A stretch of 20,804 nucleotides of DNA. It comes from an uncultured Sphingobacteriales bacterium (GTDB taxonomy: Bacteria > Bacteroidota > Bacteroidia > Chitinophagales > Chitinophagaceae). Location: positions 1 to 20,804 of the forward strand of contig CAMLFX010000055.1 in the NCBI GenBank assembly GCA_946479435.1. Reading direction: 5' to 3'. The position numbers were made by a program, and so were the translations under genes. A model generated the notes under the pieces. That model was given only the letters and a program-made list of their open reading frames with translations, was not told where the DNA came from and ran no database searches. Positions 7,734-16,700 of this stretch are shown here, one piece after another; position 1 is the first letter of the stretch; the number at the start of each line of letters is the position of its first letter.

Positions 7734-8372
7734 TTAACCATATTTCAAGACGATACCTTCTAGCGTATTAATAAGACTACCATATTTTTCCAGTAAGAAC
7801 TGCATGGTATCGAAATGGTCGGTTTGTTTAATAAGATCTGATACAGCCAGTTCTTTCTTCAGCACCCTGAAAGTGGCGTCATCAATCATATCATCGCTTT
7901 CGTGTACCAGCTTTTTCATCTCCTGCAGTTTAAGGCCAATCTCAGGAAATGCGTTTTTAAATTTCAGATTTCTGAGACATTCGTTAAGTAAGGCGATGAT
8001 GGTAATAATATTTTGTAAAACGGTATTATTGGTTTTTGAGTGGATATCAATTTGCCTGCTGCGAATGTGTTTGGCTACAACCAATGTATGTGTGGTAACA
8101 TCATTCAGGCCAGATGCCAGATAGTGTATATCTTCTCTATCAATAGGTGTTACCAAACTACCGCTAACCATTGTTAGTAGTTTGCGGGTAATGATTCTAT
8201 TAGTATCAACAAGTTCCTGCAAATGTTTTATGCTCTGCTCCCGTATTTCGGTATTACCCGTGGTTGCAATCAGGAAAATGTCACTCATTTTTTTGAGGTT
8301 AGCGGTTACCTTATCCAGTAAAGCATAAAATTTATTATCTGCGGGGAGAAATATTTGCCTAAGAAATGACAT
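7734..8372 (-). CDS. DUF47 / PhoU-like protein
   Basis: A 212-aa, almost wholly helical protein with no signal peptide or membrane segment. The block TPIDREDIHYLASGLNDV (75-92) is the signature of the DUF47 (PhoU_div, YkaA) family, and LQELVD (51-56) matches the ExxxD-type metal-binding repeat seen in PhoU-like bundles. Length is typical. The family usually sits beside a low-affinity Pit phosphate transporter and is thought to control its activity. No pit gene is in the window, so its partner is elsewhere or has been lost from this site. A TAACTTTG box lies just upstream of the start. Confidence 0.8.
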   Translation of the reverse strand: MSFLRQIFLPADNKFYALLDKVTANLKKMSDIFLIATTGNTEIREQSIKHLQELVDTNRIITRKLLTMVSGSLVTPIDREDIHYLASGLNDVTTHTLVVAKHIRSRQIDIHSKTNNTVLQNIITIIALLNECLRNLKFKNAFPEIGLKLQEMKKLVHESDDMIDDATFRVLKKELAVSDLIKQTDHFDTMQFLLEKYGSLINTLEGIVLKYG

Positions 8373-8388
8373 ACCACTACGTTTGTTA

Positions 8389-8396
8389 CAAAGTTA
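8389..8396 (-). promoter_or_regulatory. Candidate -7 box (TAACTTTG) for the DUF47 gene
   Basis: An exact TAnnTTTG match on the minus strand, 16 bp before the ATG, implying a very short leader of about 10 nt. No clear -33 TTG is present at 17-20 bp spacing. Confidence 0.45.
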
Positions 8397-8483
8397 GCCT
8401 TTGCATGTGGGGCATGCGGTTAATACCATAAGCTTAATAATTATTTAAACTTGACATGTTTGATGTATTTGCATATTTATAAA

Positions 8484-9506
8484 ATGTTAAGGAGTAAGAC
8501 TATAGTTGCAATAATATTGCTTTGCCAGATTATTAGTTTTAATGTGCATGCGCAAAAGACTAATAAAAGCTACTGCGCGGTAGCTTTTTATAATGTGGAG
8601 AATCTTTTTGACACTGAAAATGAACCCAATAAGGAAGATGATGATTTTACACCAAATGGCGCTTACCATTATACCAACGAGATATACCGAAAGAAATTGC
8701 ACAATATAGCCAGTGTATTGCAAGGCCTTGCTCTAAATAATAACGGCCCATCTATTATCGGGCTTGCAGAGGTAGAAAACAATAAAGTGATAAAAGACTT
8801 ATGCGCTGAACCTTTAATAAGCAAACGGAATTATAAGTTTGTATGGTATGATGGGCCAGATGTGCGAGGTATAGATGTCGCATTGATATATGATCCCAAA
8901 CGCTTTATTGTAAAACATTCGGCAGCTATACCTGTATATATACCTGTAAATGGCTATAATGAACATAGCAGGGATATTTTGTTTGTAACTGGTGTACTGA
9001 ATGGGGAAGAAGTATTTGTATTGGTGAACCATTGGCCATCGCGACGGGAGGGGCAAAGTATAACTACCGGTAAGCGGCTATCTGTTGCTAAAGAGAACAA
9101 GCATATTATCGATTCACTAATGCATGCAAAACCAGGTGCCAAAATAATTTTGATGGGAGACCTAAACGATAATCCGACTGATGAGAGTATTGCTTCAGGG
9201 CTGGAAGCGACAAGTGATCGAACAAAAAATTTATTCAATCCCTGGGTAAATGTTTATCGTTCCGGCAAAGGGACATCGCGCTATAAGCGAACATGGCAAT
9301 TGTTCGATCAAATAATTATTTCAAAACCTTTTTTGAATGGGCAACAGGGGAAGTGGATGTATGATAGAGTGGAAATATACAATCCTGTTATATTGCAAGA
9401 TAAGTATAGTAAAGGGAGAGGGTTTCCATACCGGTCGTTTAAAGGAACTTACTGGATAAATGGTTATAGCGACCATTTCCCGGTTATGCTATACATGAAA
9501 AAATAA
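8484..9506 (+). CDS. Secreted endonuclease/exonuclease/phosphatase-family protein
   Basis: A 340-aa EEP-fold hydrolase. The frame is open from a TTG at 8451 and has an ATG at 8463, but the ATG at 8484 gives a clean Sec signal peptide (residues 1-24, ending VHAQ) and is chosen. Motifs in order: FYNVENLFD (N40), GLAEVEN (E96, metal-binding), RGIDVALIYD (D131), VNHWPSR (N182, H183), MGDLNDNP (D226, N228) and YSDHFPV (D330, H331). All catalytic residues expected for this Mg-dependent phosphodiesterase family are present, so the enzyme should be active. The substrate could be extracellular DNA or a phosphoester, and sequence alone does not decide. It is divergent from the DUF47 gene and ends in a strong terminator. 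Confidence 0.85.
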   Translation: MLRSKTIVAIILLCQIISFNVHAQKTNKSYCAVAFYNVENLFDTENEPNKEDDDFTPNGAYHYTNEIYRKKLHNIASVLQGLALNNNGPSIIGLAEVENNKVIKDLCAEPLISKRNYKFVWYDGPDVRGIDVALIYDPKRFIVKHSAAIPVYIPVNGYNEHSRDILFVTGVLNGEEVFVLVNHWPSRREGQSITTGKRLSVAKENKHIIDSLMHAKPGAKIILMGDLNDNPTDESIASGLEATSDRTKNLFNPWVNVYRSGKGTSRYKRTWQLFDQIIISKPFLNGQQGKWMYDRVEIYNPVILQDKYSKGRGFPYRSFKGTYWINGYSDHFPVMLYMKK

Positions 9507-9551
9507 AAAAATGGTGGCAGCATGTATCAGATGCTTGTGCGCCACCATTTT
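9507..9551. terminator. Bidirectional rho-independent terminator
   Basis: The arms AAAATGGTGGC (9508-9518) and GCCACCATTTT (9541-9551) pair exactly. An inner stem AGCAT (9519-9523) with ATGCT (9531-9535) extends the hairpin, leaving TGTGC as a bulge. A-runs on the left and T-runs on the right let it serve both the plus-strand EEP gene, whose stop codon it touches, and the convergent minus-strand csbD-like gene. Confidence 0.8.
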
Positions 9552-9577
9552 GAAATAAGGAAATAGCTTCAAGGCTC

Positions 9578-9766
9578 CTATCCCAGTGATTTGAGCCATG
9601 TTACAACTTCATCTCTTGTTTTGCCAAGTTTTTGTTGTAAGCGGCCGTAAAGTTCATCATCCTTACCTTCTTCATATTTCAGATCATCATCAGTAAGATC
9701 AGCATTTGCTTGTTTTACTTTACCTTTCAATTCGTTCCATTTTCCTTTCAGTTCTAATTTATCCAT
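9578..9766 (-). CDS. CsbD family stress protein
   Basis: A 62-aa hydrophilic, helical protein with the CsbD/YjbJ pattern: [24 protein letters not shown] followed by [22 protein letters not shown]. CsbD is induced by general stress in Bacillus; its biochemical role is unknown. Length is normal for the family. It lies 61 bp downstream of a lipoprotein gene on the same strand and may be read from that gene's promoter. It ends at the shared bidirectional terminator. Confidence 0.9.
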   Translation of the reverse strand: MDKLELKGKWNELKGKVKQANADLTDDDLKYEEGKDDELYGRLQQKLGKTRDEVVTWLKSLG

Positions 9767-9827
9767 AACTATTTATTTTTATTTTTTATAATTAATACAG
9801 TAAAATTTGTGCCGATGGCTTTAAAAA

Positions 9828-10367
9828 TTACCTGTTTTTAACTTTTTGAACTTCACCGTCTTCAATCTTTATTTTTTGATCCGGTGTTTTTATTTTTTTG
9901 TCATCGCCATCAACTTTTACTTTAGTATCACCATCGGCTGATTTGTATTTATATTCATCTTCATCAGCCTTTACTTTGCTACCGTCAGCATATTCAATTT
10001 TCAACTCGTTGCCATCCCATTTTGTTTTAGTGCCATCCAATTCATATTTCATGTCATCGTTGCGAATAATAGCATTGTTAACAACGGTACCTGTTTTACC
10101 ATAAAAAGTATCGCGAGTATTCATGTCCACATAAAACTCTACAGGTTCGCCGGTAGCCATGCTAACCATTTGCCCGGTAGATTCATCTTTTTTCAGCTCT
10201 ACAGTATTGCCTGTATTAAGGTCAACATATTGTGTAGTAGTTGTTGTGGTAGTAGTTGTAGTCGTGCTATCATTGTCTGTCATTTCAGAATCAGCGCTAT
10301 TGTTGCACGCAGTGAAACTTAAAGCTGCTACAGCTAACGAAAACGCAGGAAACATTAATTTCTTCAT
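9828..10367 (-). CDS. Lipoprotein with polythreonine linker and charged repeats
   Basis: A 179-aa protein with an SPII signal peptide: MKKLMFPAFSLAVAALSFTAC, lipidated Cys21. An acidic stretch then leads into 11 consecutive Thr (codons 10233-10265) just after DS. The rest is made of short strand-like units such as YVDLNTGNTVEL, FYVDMNTRDTFYG and KWDGNELKIEYADGSKVK, with the C-terminal 60 residues mostly Lys, Asp and Glu. The Thr codons are mixed (ACG, ACT, ACA, ACC), so the run is not a simple triplet repeat. Function is not recognised. The CsbD neighbour hints at a stress or envelope role, which is inference only. Confidence 0.7.
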   Translation of the reverse strand: MKKLMFPAFSLAVAALSFTACNNSADSEMTDNDSTTTTTTTTTTTQYVDLNTGNTVELKKDESTGQMVSMATGEPVEFYVDMNTRDTFYGKTGTVVNNAIIRNDDMKYELDGTKTKWDGNELKIEYADGSKVKADEDEYKYKSADGDTKVKVDGDDKKIKTPDQKIKIEDGEVQKVKNR

Positions 10368-10564
10368 AGTAGTTGTTTTTCACTAACCTAAAAAATATCA
10401 GACCAGACAAAGATTTCATTGATAATGAAGGGATTACTTTTATTAAAGAGTGTAATAAGTTCCACACATGATGTTATTGGGCTGTTAAAAACCATAATGG
10501 GGTCAGGCAATAATTAAACCTATGGCATGTTTGTTGGTTATATGGTATAACTGATATAGCAACA

Positions 10565-11209
10565 ATGAAACAATACATTAAAATATCTTTTTTAAGTATA
10601 AGTGCAATAGCCATATTGCTCCTTAGTTCTTGTGTTAAGGATAGATACTACGATACTACTCCGGCTCCTCCATCAGGTTATCAAAATGTTTTTGATGATA
10701 ATTTTGACTATGATGCATACAATTGGTCGTTTAGCGACCATGTTAATTCTGCTTTTGTAGATGTAAGTAGTGGGGTGCTTAATTATACCTACACACCGTC
10801 TGTTGATGGTACTAATACAGTGGCAGTGAACACCGGCCTTAATACTTCGTATGATTTTCTGATACAAACAAGTATAGCATCAGACAACGCGATGGGCTTA
10901 GCATTTGGCGTTTCCAACTATGATTATGGTTATTCTTTTTTTATTGATAATCAAGGCTATTATGCCGTATATAAGGAGGGTGATGCTAATACACCTGTAC
11001 GCACACTTATTGACTGGACCTATAATGCTGCTATAAAGACGGGGTGGAACAATATTGAACTGGAGCAAATAAACGGTTACTGGACAGGTTATGCCAACGG
11101 TAGCCAGATATTCCAAATACCAGCACAGTCATTCGGTGGATCGAAAGTGGGCTTTATTGTTTTAGCAGGTACACATGGCCAGGCAGACTATCTTACTGTG
11201 CAGTGGTAG
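10565..11209 (+). CDS. Lipoprotein with probable concanavalin-like (LamG / DUF1080-type) domain
   Basis: A 214-aa protein with a good lipobox (LSSC, Cys23). After a Pro-rich linker, residues about 43-214 form an all-beta domain rich in aromatic residues. The pattern starts FDDNFDYDAYNWSF, goes through FLIQTSIASDNAMGLAFGV and WNNIELEQINGYWTGYANG, and ends SKVGFIVLAGTHGQADYLTVQW, which resembles jelly-roll domains of the DUF1080/LamG type that bind or cleave glycans. I see no clear catalytic residues, so glycan binding at the cell surface is a guess. The last 17 bp overlap the 3' end of the convergent signalling operon. Confidence 0.65.
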   Translation: MKQYIKISFLSISAIAILLLSSCVKDRYYDTTPAPPSGYQNVFDDNFDYDAYNWSFSDHVNSAFVDVSSGVLNYTYTPSVDGTNTVAVNTGLNTSYDFLIQTSIASDNAMGLAFGVSNYDYGYSFFIDNQGYYAVYKEGDANTPVRTLIDWTYNAAIKTGWNNIELEQINGYWTGYANGSQIFQIPAQSFGGSKVGFIVLAGTHGQADYLTVQW

Positions 11210-12329
11210 AAGCCAGGACGTCGCTATTGTTCCATGTAAAGTAAAATGTACTTCCTTTGCCGGGTTCCGATTTTACCCATATTTTACCCCCTTGCTCTTC
11301 CACCAGCATTTTAAGTATATTGAGTCCCACCCCCGTGCTACTGTCGTTTTTAGCTTTATTGCCGGCAGTTTGAAACAGGCGGAATATTCTTTCTTCGTCT
11401 TCACCAGCTATGCCGGGACCATTATCTTTAACGTAAAACTCAAAGAAATCGTTACGGGGTTCGTAGCCAATTTCTATTATTCCCTTGTCTTTATCGTTAT
11501 ATTTTATGGCGTTGCTTAAAAGGTTTTGGAAAACCTGCTGCAGCTTTAGTTTTTTTGTTTTTAATACAGGCAGCCTTCCATTTATAGTGATACTGATATT
11601 ACCCGGCGGGAATAATAAATGGCCTATTTGGCTAACCATATCATGTATATCTACTTCTTCAATAGATTGCTCGTCGATGCTTTTTTTGGAATAATTAAGA
11701 ATTGAAGTGATCATTTCAGAGAGGTGGTTAGCAGCAAGGAATAGCAGATCGATATATTCCTTTAGCTTTTTGTTGTCTGAAATATCTTGTTCTTCATTCA
11801 TTATAGATAGCATACCCATAATGCCTGAAAGAGGCGATTTAAGATCGTGCGCTACTATATATACAAATTGTTCGAGCTGTTTATTGATACGGCCCAGTTC
11901 TGCAGAAGTATTTTTTAAAATTTGCTGATAAAAATATAATTGTTCAAATACAGCAACTTTTGCTTTTGTAATATTGATATCAAGCGGTTTTTGTAAATAA
12001 TCAACGGCGCCCTGTTCAAATCCTTTAAGAATATATTGCTCGTCTTTACTAATAGCTGTAACGAATATGATGGAAATATCTTTTGTTTTAGGGTTCGATT
12101 TAAGCAGCCTGGCTACTTCAAAGCCATCCATATCAGGCATTTGAACATCAAGCATTATAAGGCCTATGTCATCGTGACGCAACACAGCTTTAAGTGCGTC
12201 GTTGCCTGAAGTAGCTTTGATGAAGCTACGGCCATCTTTTTCAAGTATGTCTTCTAAAGAGATGAGATTTTCCTCCCTGTCATCCACCAACAATATTTTA
12301 AAAGTTGCAGGTAAATTGTGGTGCTTCAT
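11193..12329 (-). CDS. Receiver-histidine kinase protein (REC-HisKA-HATPase), soluble
   Basis: A 378-aa cytoplasmic protein without membrane segments. Residues 10-128 are a complete receiver (D16/D17, phosphoacceptor D61 in LDVQMPDMDG, T91, K114). Residues about 152-215 are HisKA with H161 in VAHDLKSPL. Residues about 258-367 are the ATPase domain with N273 (N box), DNGPGIA (302-308), FRLFQ (316-320) and GVGLN (333-337). All key residues are intact, so it can in principle both receive and donate phosphate. It is the last of four genes in the operon, 17 bp after CheB. It could take phosphate from the large hybrid kinase at its N-terminal receiver, which would then control its own kinase domain. 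It has no DNA-binding output. Confidence 0.88.
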   Translation of the reverse strand: MKHHNLPATFKILLVDDREENLISLEDILEKDGRSFIKATSGNDALKAVLRHDDIGLIMLDVQMPDMDGFEVARLLKSNPKTKDISIIFVTAISKDEQYILKGFEQGAVDYLQKPLDINITKAKVAVFEQLYFYQQILKNTSAELGRINKQLEQFVYIVAHDLKSPLSGIMGMLSIMNEEQDISDNKKLKEYIDLLFLAANHLSEMITSILNYSKKSIDEQSIEEVDIHDMVSQIGHLLFPPGNISITINGRLPVLKTKKLKLQQVFQNLLSNAIKYNDKDKGIIEIGYEPRNDFFEFYVKDNGPGIAGEDEERIFRLFQTAGNKAKNDSSTGVGLNILKMLVEEQGGKIWVKSEPGKGSTFYFTWNNSDVLASTTAQ

Positions 12330-12346
12330 AACGTGTAAATACGAAA

Positions 12347-12916
12347 TTAAAGTTCAAAAAGATTCAAGGCCCTGATATAATTTGCAATAAAAGTAGGGGA
12401 ATGCGCCGGCAATTTCCTGTTTTTATGTTTCTCTATTGCGGCTTTAGGCATTGCAGGGTACTCTGCTGTAGCCGGATCCTGAACAATTGCAGTGCCGTTT
12501 TTTTCTAAAATATATCCTATTCCTTCAGCTCCGTCATTATTTGCGCCACTTAGTAGTATAGCTACGGCCGATGCCCCATATACTGCGGCTACACTTTCAA
12601 ATGTAACGTCTATAGAAGGGCGGCTAAAATTGATTGGCTCAGAATAGTCGAGGCTGAAAGTGCGGTCGTTTTCTATAAGTAAATGATAGTTTTGCGGGGC
12701 CAGGTAAATGTGGCCATTTTTTATTGGCTCCTTATCTACAGGTTCCAGAATGGTTTTGTTATCAGATATTATTCGCTCCAGGTCGCTGGAAACATTTTTA
12801 AGGCGGTGAATGACAACTATAACGGCATAGCGGGCATTTTGAGGCAAAGCGTTAAGCAGCTCCCTTAATACCTGTAAGCTTCCAGCAGAACCTCCTATAA
12901 CCAATAGTTCCGTCAT
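12347..12916 (-). CDS. CheB-type protein-glutamate methylesterase, catalytic domain only
   Basis: A 189-aa protein matching only the methylesterase half of CheB. The family triad is visible: S10 in IGGSAGS, H37 in VVIHR and D128 in SGANNDGAEG. The conserved YLAPQNYH (71-78), PSIDVTFES (100-108) and EYPAMPKAA (152-160) blocks are also present. The enzyme removes methyl groups from, or deamidates, glutamate or glutamine side chains. The N-terminal receiver that normally controls CheB is absent, and the start at 12916 follows the CheR stop by 3 bp, so no receiver has been missed. It sits between CheR and the REC-kinase gene. Confidence 0.9.
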   Translation of the reverse strand: MTELLVIGGSAGSLQVLRELLNALPQNARYAVIVVIHRLKNVSSDLERIISDNKTILEPVDKEPIKNGHIYLAPQNYHLLIENDRTFSLDYSEPINFSRPSIDVTFESVAAVYGASAVAILLSGANNDGAEGIGYILEKNGTAIVQDPATAEYPAMPKAAIEKHKNRKLPAHSPTFIANYIRALNLFEL

Positions 12917-12919
12917 TTT

Positions 12920-13744
12920 CTATGCTTTCCGTCTGAAAATTTTATTGTTAGCGCTGGTAGTTTGAAAAGTGTCGCGTATATGTGAGAACAATAAACTCTC
13001 CTTTATACCTAGTGCCAAATAACCCAGTGGTGATAAACTATCGTAAAATAATTTCAGTACCCTATCCTGAAGGCTTTTATTGAAATATATCAGCACATTC
13101 CGGCAACAGATCAACTGAAATTCGTTAAACACTTGGTCTGTTACAAGGTTGTGCTGCGAGAAAAGGATATTGTTTAAAAGTTCCTTCCTGATAATTGAGT
13201 TGCCATATCGTGCTGTGTAATATTCTGAAAAATCGCTTTTACCACCTGATAATAAATAGTTTTGCGTATAGTTTTTCATGTACGACAAGGGGATGATACC
13301 TTTACGTGCTTTTTCAAGATTAGCAGGATTCAGGTCGGTGGCATATATTCTTGTACGCTCCAGTAAGCCTTCTTCTTTTAACAGAATAGCCATAGAATAG
13401 ACCTCCTCGCCCGTAGCGCAACCGGCATGCCATATTTTAATGATAGGGTAGGATGCTAGTTTAGGTATTACCTTACTACGTATATCTTTATAAAATTCCG
13501 GATCGCGAAACATTTCTGTTACGTTCACCGTTACTGATTCAATAAACCAATTAAAAAAATCAGGTTCATTGGTTAGCTTGTACTTGAGTTCAAATACATT
13601 TTTAGTTTTGCTCATTTCCATACATCTCTGTATGCGGCGTGTTATGGATGCATGGGCATAATCAGTAAAATCATAGCCGTGTTGCAGCTTTATGACTTGC
13701 AATATCTCCTCTAATTCTACGTCACTCAAGTGTCTGTCAGGCAT
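12920..13744 (-). CDS. CheR-type protein-glutamate O-methyltransferase
   Basis: A 274-aa SAM-dependent methyltransferase of the CheR family. The helical N-terminal domain has the RRIQRCMEM segment (36-44), and VTVNVTEMFRDPEFY (71-85) corresponds to the conserved NxTxFFR region. The SAM-binding motif is IWHAGCATGEEVYS (104-117), acidic ATDLNP (135-140) follows, and LICCRNVLIYF (211-221) closes the core. Length is that of stand-alone CheR, with no TPR tail and no PAS fusion. It starts 1 bp after the stop of the hybrid kinase, so translational coupling is likely. With no MCP in the window, the natural target is probably another protein of this operon or an unlinked receptor. Confidence 0.92.
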   Translation of the reverse strand: MPDRHLSDVELEEILQVIKLQHGYDFTDYAHASITRRIQRCMEMSKTKNVFELKYKLTNEPDFFNWFIESVTVNVTEMFRDPEFYKDIRSKVIPKLASYPIIKIWHAGCATGEEVYSMAILLKEEGLLERTRIYATDLNPANLEKARKGIIPLSYMKNYTQNYLLSGGKSDFSEYYTARYGNSIIRKELLNNILFSQHNLVTDQVFNEFQLICCRNVLIYFNKSLQDRVLKLFYDSLSPLGYLALGIKESLLFSHIRDTFQTTSANNKIFRRKA

Positions 13745-13745
13745 A

Positions 13746-16700
13746 TTATGTTGTTAGCCACACGCGCATCAATGATAATAAGCGGGTATTATCTACCGGT
13801 TTCGTTATATAATCCGATGCCCCTGCTTTCAGTGTTTTTTCACGGTCACCTTGCATCGCTTTCGCCGTTAAAGCAATTATGGGTATATGAGCGAACTTTT
13901 TGTTAGCCCTAATCAGTTTCATGGCTTCATAACCATCCATTTCCGGCATCATAATATCCATTAGTACAATGTCAATATCCGGGTTTTCTTCCAGCAATGC
14001 TATGGCTTCTTTCCCATCATTCGCTGTTATTACCTGCATGTTATTTTCTTCCAGCAGGTTGCTCAATGCAAATACATTCCTCATATCATCGTCTGCCAAC
14101 AGTACCTTCCTGTTTTGTAAGGTTGTCTCGTTGTTCAAGTTGTTTGCAAATGATGCCTTTGGGAAAGGGGCGTTCTCAACCTCTTGTACTTTATACAAAA
14201 ATAATTCCAGCTCATCCATTAATCTGTCTTTCGATTGCGAAGAATCGCGAATAATGACGTCTGACAGTCGTTTTAACTGTAGTTCATCTTTGCTAGACAA
14301 GTCTTCATCGAGATATATAATAATTGGCGTTTCGTTGCTTTTAGCTGTGGCGTGTACTGCTTTCAATTCTTTTTTGCCCTTTTCAAGCTGATGCCCCATA
14401 TCTATAATAATGCAATCATATTTCGTTTCCTCTATTTTAATTATTGCTTCCGCTTCGGTGCCTACAACGTCGTATTCAATATCGGTATGCTTTTCCTTGA
14501 AGACCTTTTTCATGAAAGTGTCGATATCGTTATTACTGGCGAGCAGTAATATTTTCTTCAGGCCGGAATGTATATTCCTATTGATAAGATTGAATGCTTT
14601 TTCAAGGTCATCTTTTTCTACTGGTTTTTTGATGAATGCCAGGGCCGCACCACCTGATTTATCAACATCTGTGGCCGATATAACATGTACAGGTATCTTT
14701 TTTAATTTCTCATCTGATTTCAATAATTTCAATAGGGTCCAACCATCAATAACGGGTAATTGAATATCAAGCGTAATAGCTGAAGGGCGGTATTTACGGG
14801 CGTAGTATAAGCCTTCATCGCCTTGCAGAGCAACAATTGTTTTATACCCGCGGCTACGGGCAAAATCCTGTACTATATATGCAAACTGAGGATCGTCCTC
14901 AACAATAAGCATTGTCTTATCTCCCGGTGTAATGAATTTCCGGTCGTCTATTATTTTTGTTTGTTCTACAACTTCAGTCAGTTCATATTCCGTTTCGGTA
15001 TCATCCTTCGCCTCACCGTTTTGTGTTTCAGATTCTGCAAACGCTGCTTTGTTAAGCGGCAGGTATAATGAAAATTTGCTACCCGTTTGTTCTTTACTTT
15101 CCAACTTTATTTCGCCGCCCAATTTTTTTATAAGTTCCTTACTTATTGATAGACCAAGGCCGGTGCCACCGTATTTACGGCTGGTAGAGCCGTCGGCCTG
15201 TTGGAAAGCTTCAAAAATGAGTTGTTGTTTTTCTGCAGGTATGCCTATACCTGTATCGTTTACTTCAATAACCAATATTCTTTTTGCATTTCTTAAAAGA
15301 TCGTTGGTTAGGTTAGCTGTATTTTCAGTTGTTTTAAAAGAGAGGGTTACAGCACCCCTGGCAGGGGTAAATTTAAAGGCGTTGGACAAGAGATTTTTTA
15401 TAACCTGTTCCAAACGTTGCTTATCGGTATAAATATTATCAGGTACCGTCTCGTCTTTTTCTTGTTTGAATGTAATTGATTTTTCTTCTGCTATTACATG
15501 GAAGGTCTGTGATATATCTCTAAGAATACTATCAACCTTTACATCTTCGAAATTGAAATCTATTTTACCAGCCTCTATTTTCGAAAGATCAAGTATGTCA
15601 TTTATCAGGTTTAGCAGATCTGTACCGGATTTGTGGATGATGTTTGCATACTCTATTTGTTTGCCACTAAGGTTGGCCTGTTTGTTTTCCGACAATATCT
15701 TAGCGAGAATCAATACACTGTTAAGTGGTGTGCGAAGCTCGTGAGACATATTTGCCAGGAATTCCGACTTGTATTTACCGGTTATCTCCAGTTCGCTTGC
15801 TTTTTGCGAAAGTGCTTGCCTTGACATTTCTACCGCCTCATTCTTCTCTTCAAGTTCAGCATTTATTTGCCTTAACTCCTCTTCCTGTACGCGTAACTCT
15901 TCTTCCGAAGCCTGTAACACTTCGGCTTGGCGTGTAAGTTCTTCATTTGTTTGCCTTAATTCTTCCTGTTGGTTTTGGAGGTCAAGTTTTTGCAGTTGAA
16001 CTTGTTCCAATAGTTGCATTACCTTTTCACGCGAATCGGCGGCATTAAGCCCGGTAGCAATGCTGTAAGCAATATTATTCAGGAACTGTATTTGCAAAGG
16101 TGAAAATTTGCTAAATGTTGCAAACTCAAGCACCCCCTTCAGTTCTTTATTATACCAAAGTGGAATACAAACTATCTCGCCAGCAGTAGTAGCGCCGGTG
16201 GCCGATTGGATTGTCCAGTATGGGGTTGGCACATCGCGTGTAATAACTGCCTCGCGTTGCTGCGCTGCATGGCCTATCAGGCCTTCTCCAATTGTAAAGC
16301 GTTTTTGCGCATTTTCCGGTAGTGCATTACATGCTTGCAGTATCAAAGCATCCTCATCTTCTTTGTAAACATATATGGCGCTGGCAATAGCATTAATGTA
16401 GTTTGAAATTACAAACAGTGCACTTTTTGATAATGACGCAATATCATCTTTATCCTGCAGGCCGTCGTTTACATTGGCAACCCCTGTTAGCAGCCAGTTT
16501 TGGTTGTTACTTTCTTCATTCAGCAACTTCACTTCCTGCAGGTTTTCCTGTACAGTTGTTTCGGCCTTTCTGCGGTTATTGAATTCGGAAATAATAAAAT
16601 AAATTAGAATTAATATAATAATCAGTACAGCCGTAGAACCGATTATTGAGATGTTAGATGTGAAATTCAGTGATTGCTTATTTATGGCCTCCCGCTGCAC

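Noticed and set aside
8451..8483. TTG (8451) or ATG (8463) start for the EEP-family gene
   Set aside because: The ATG at 8484 starts a normal signal peptide directly; the upstream codons add a non-signal-like stretch.
10159..10386. Plus-strand open frame encoding a polyvaline run
   Set aside because: It is the antisense reading of the polythreonine lipoprotein; the Val run is only the complement of the Thr codons.
13969..16368. Many plus-strand open frames opposite the hybrid kinase
   Set aside because: They lie wholly inside a well-supported kinase gene, have Ser/Cys/Phe-rich composition typical of antisense frames and show no domain.
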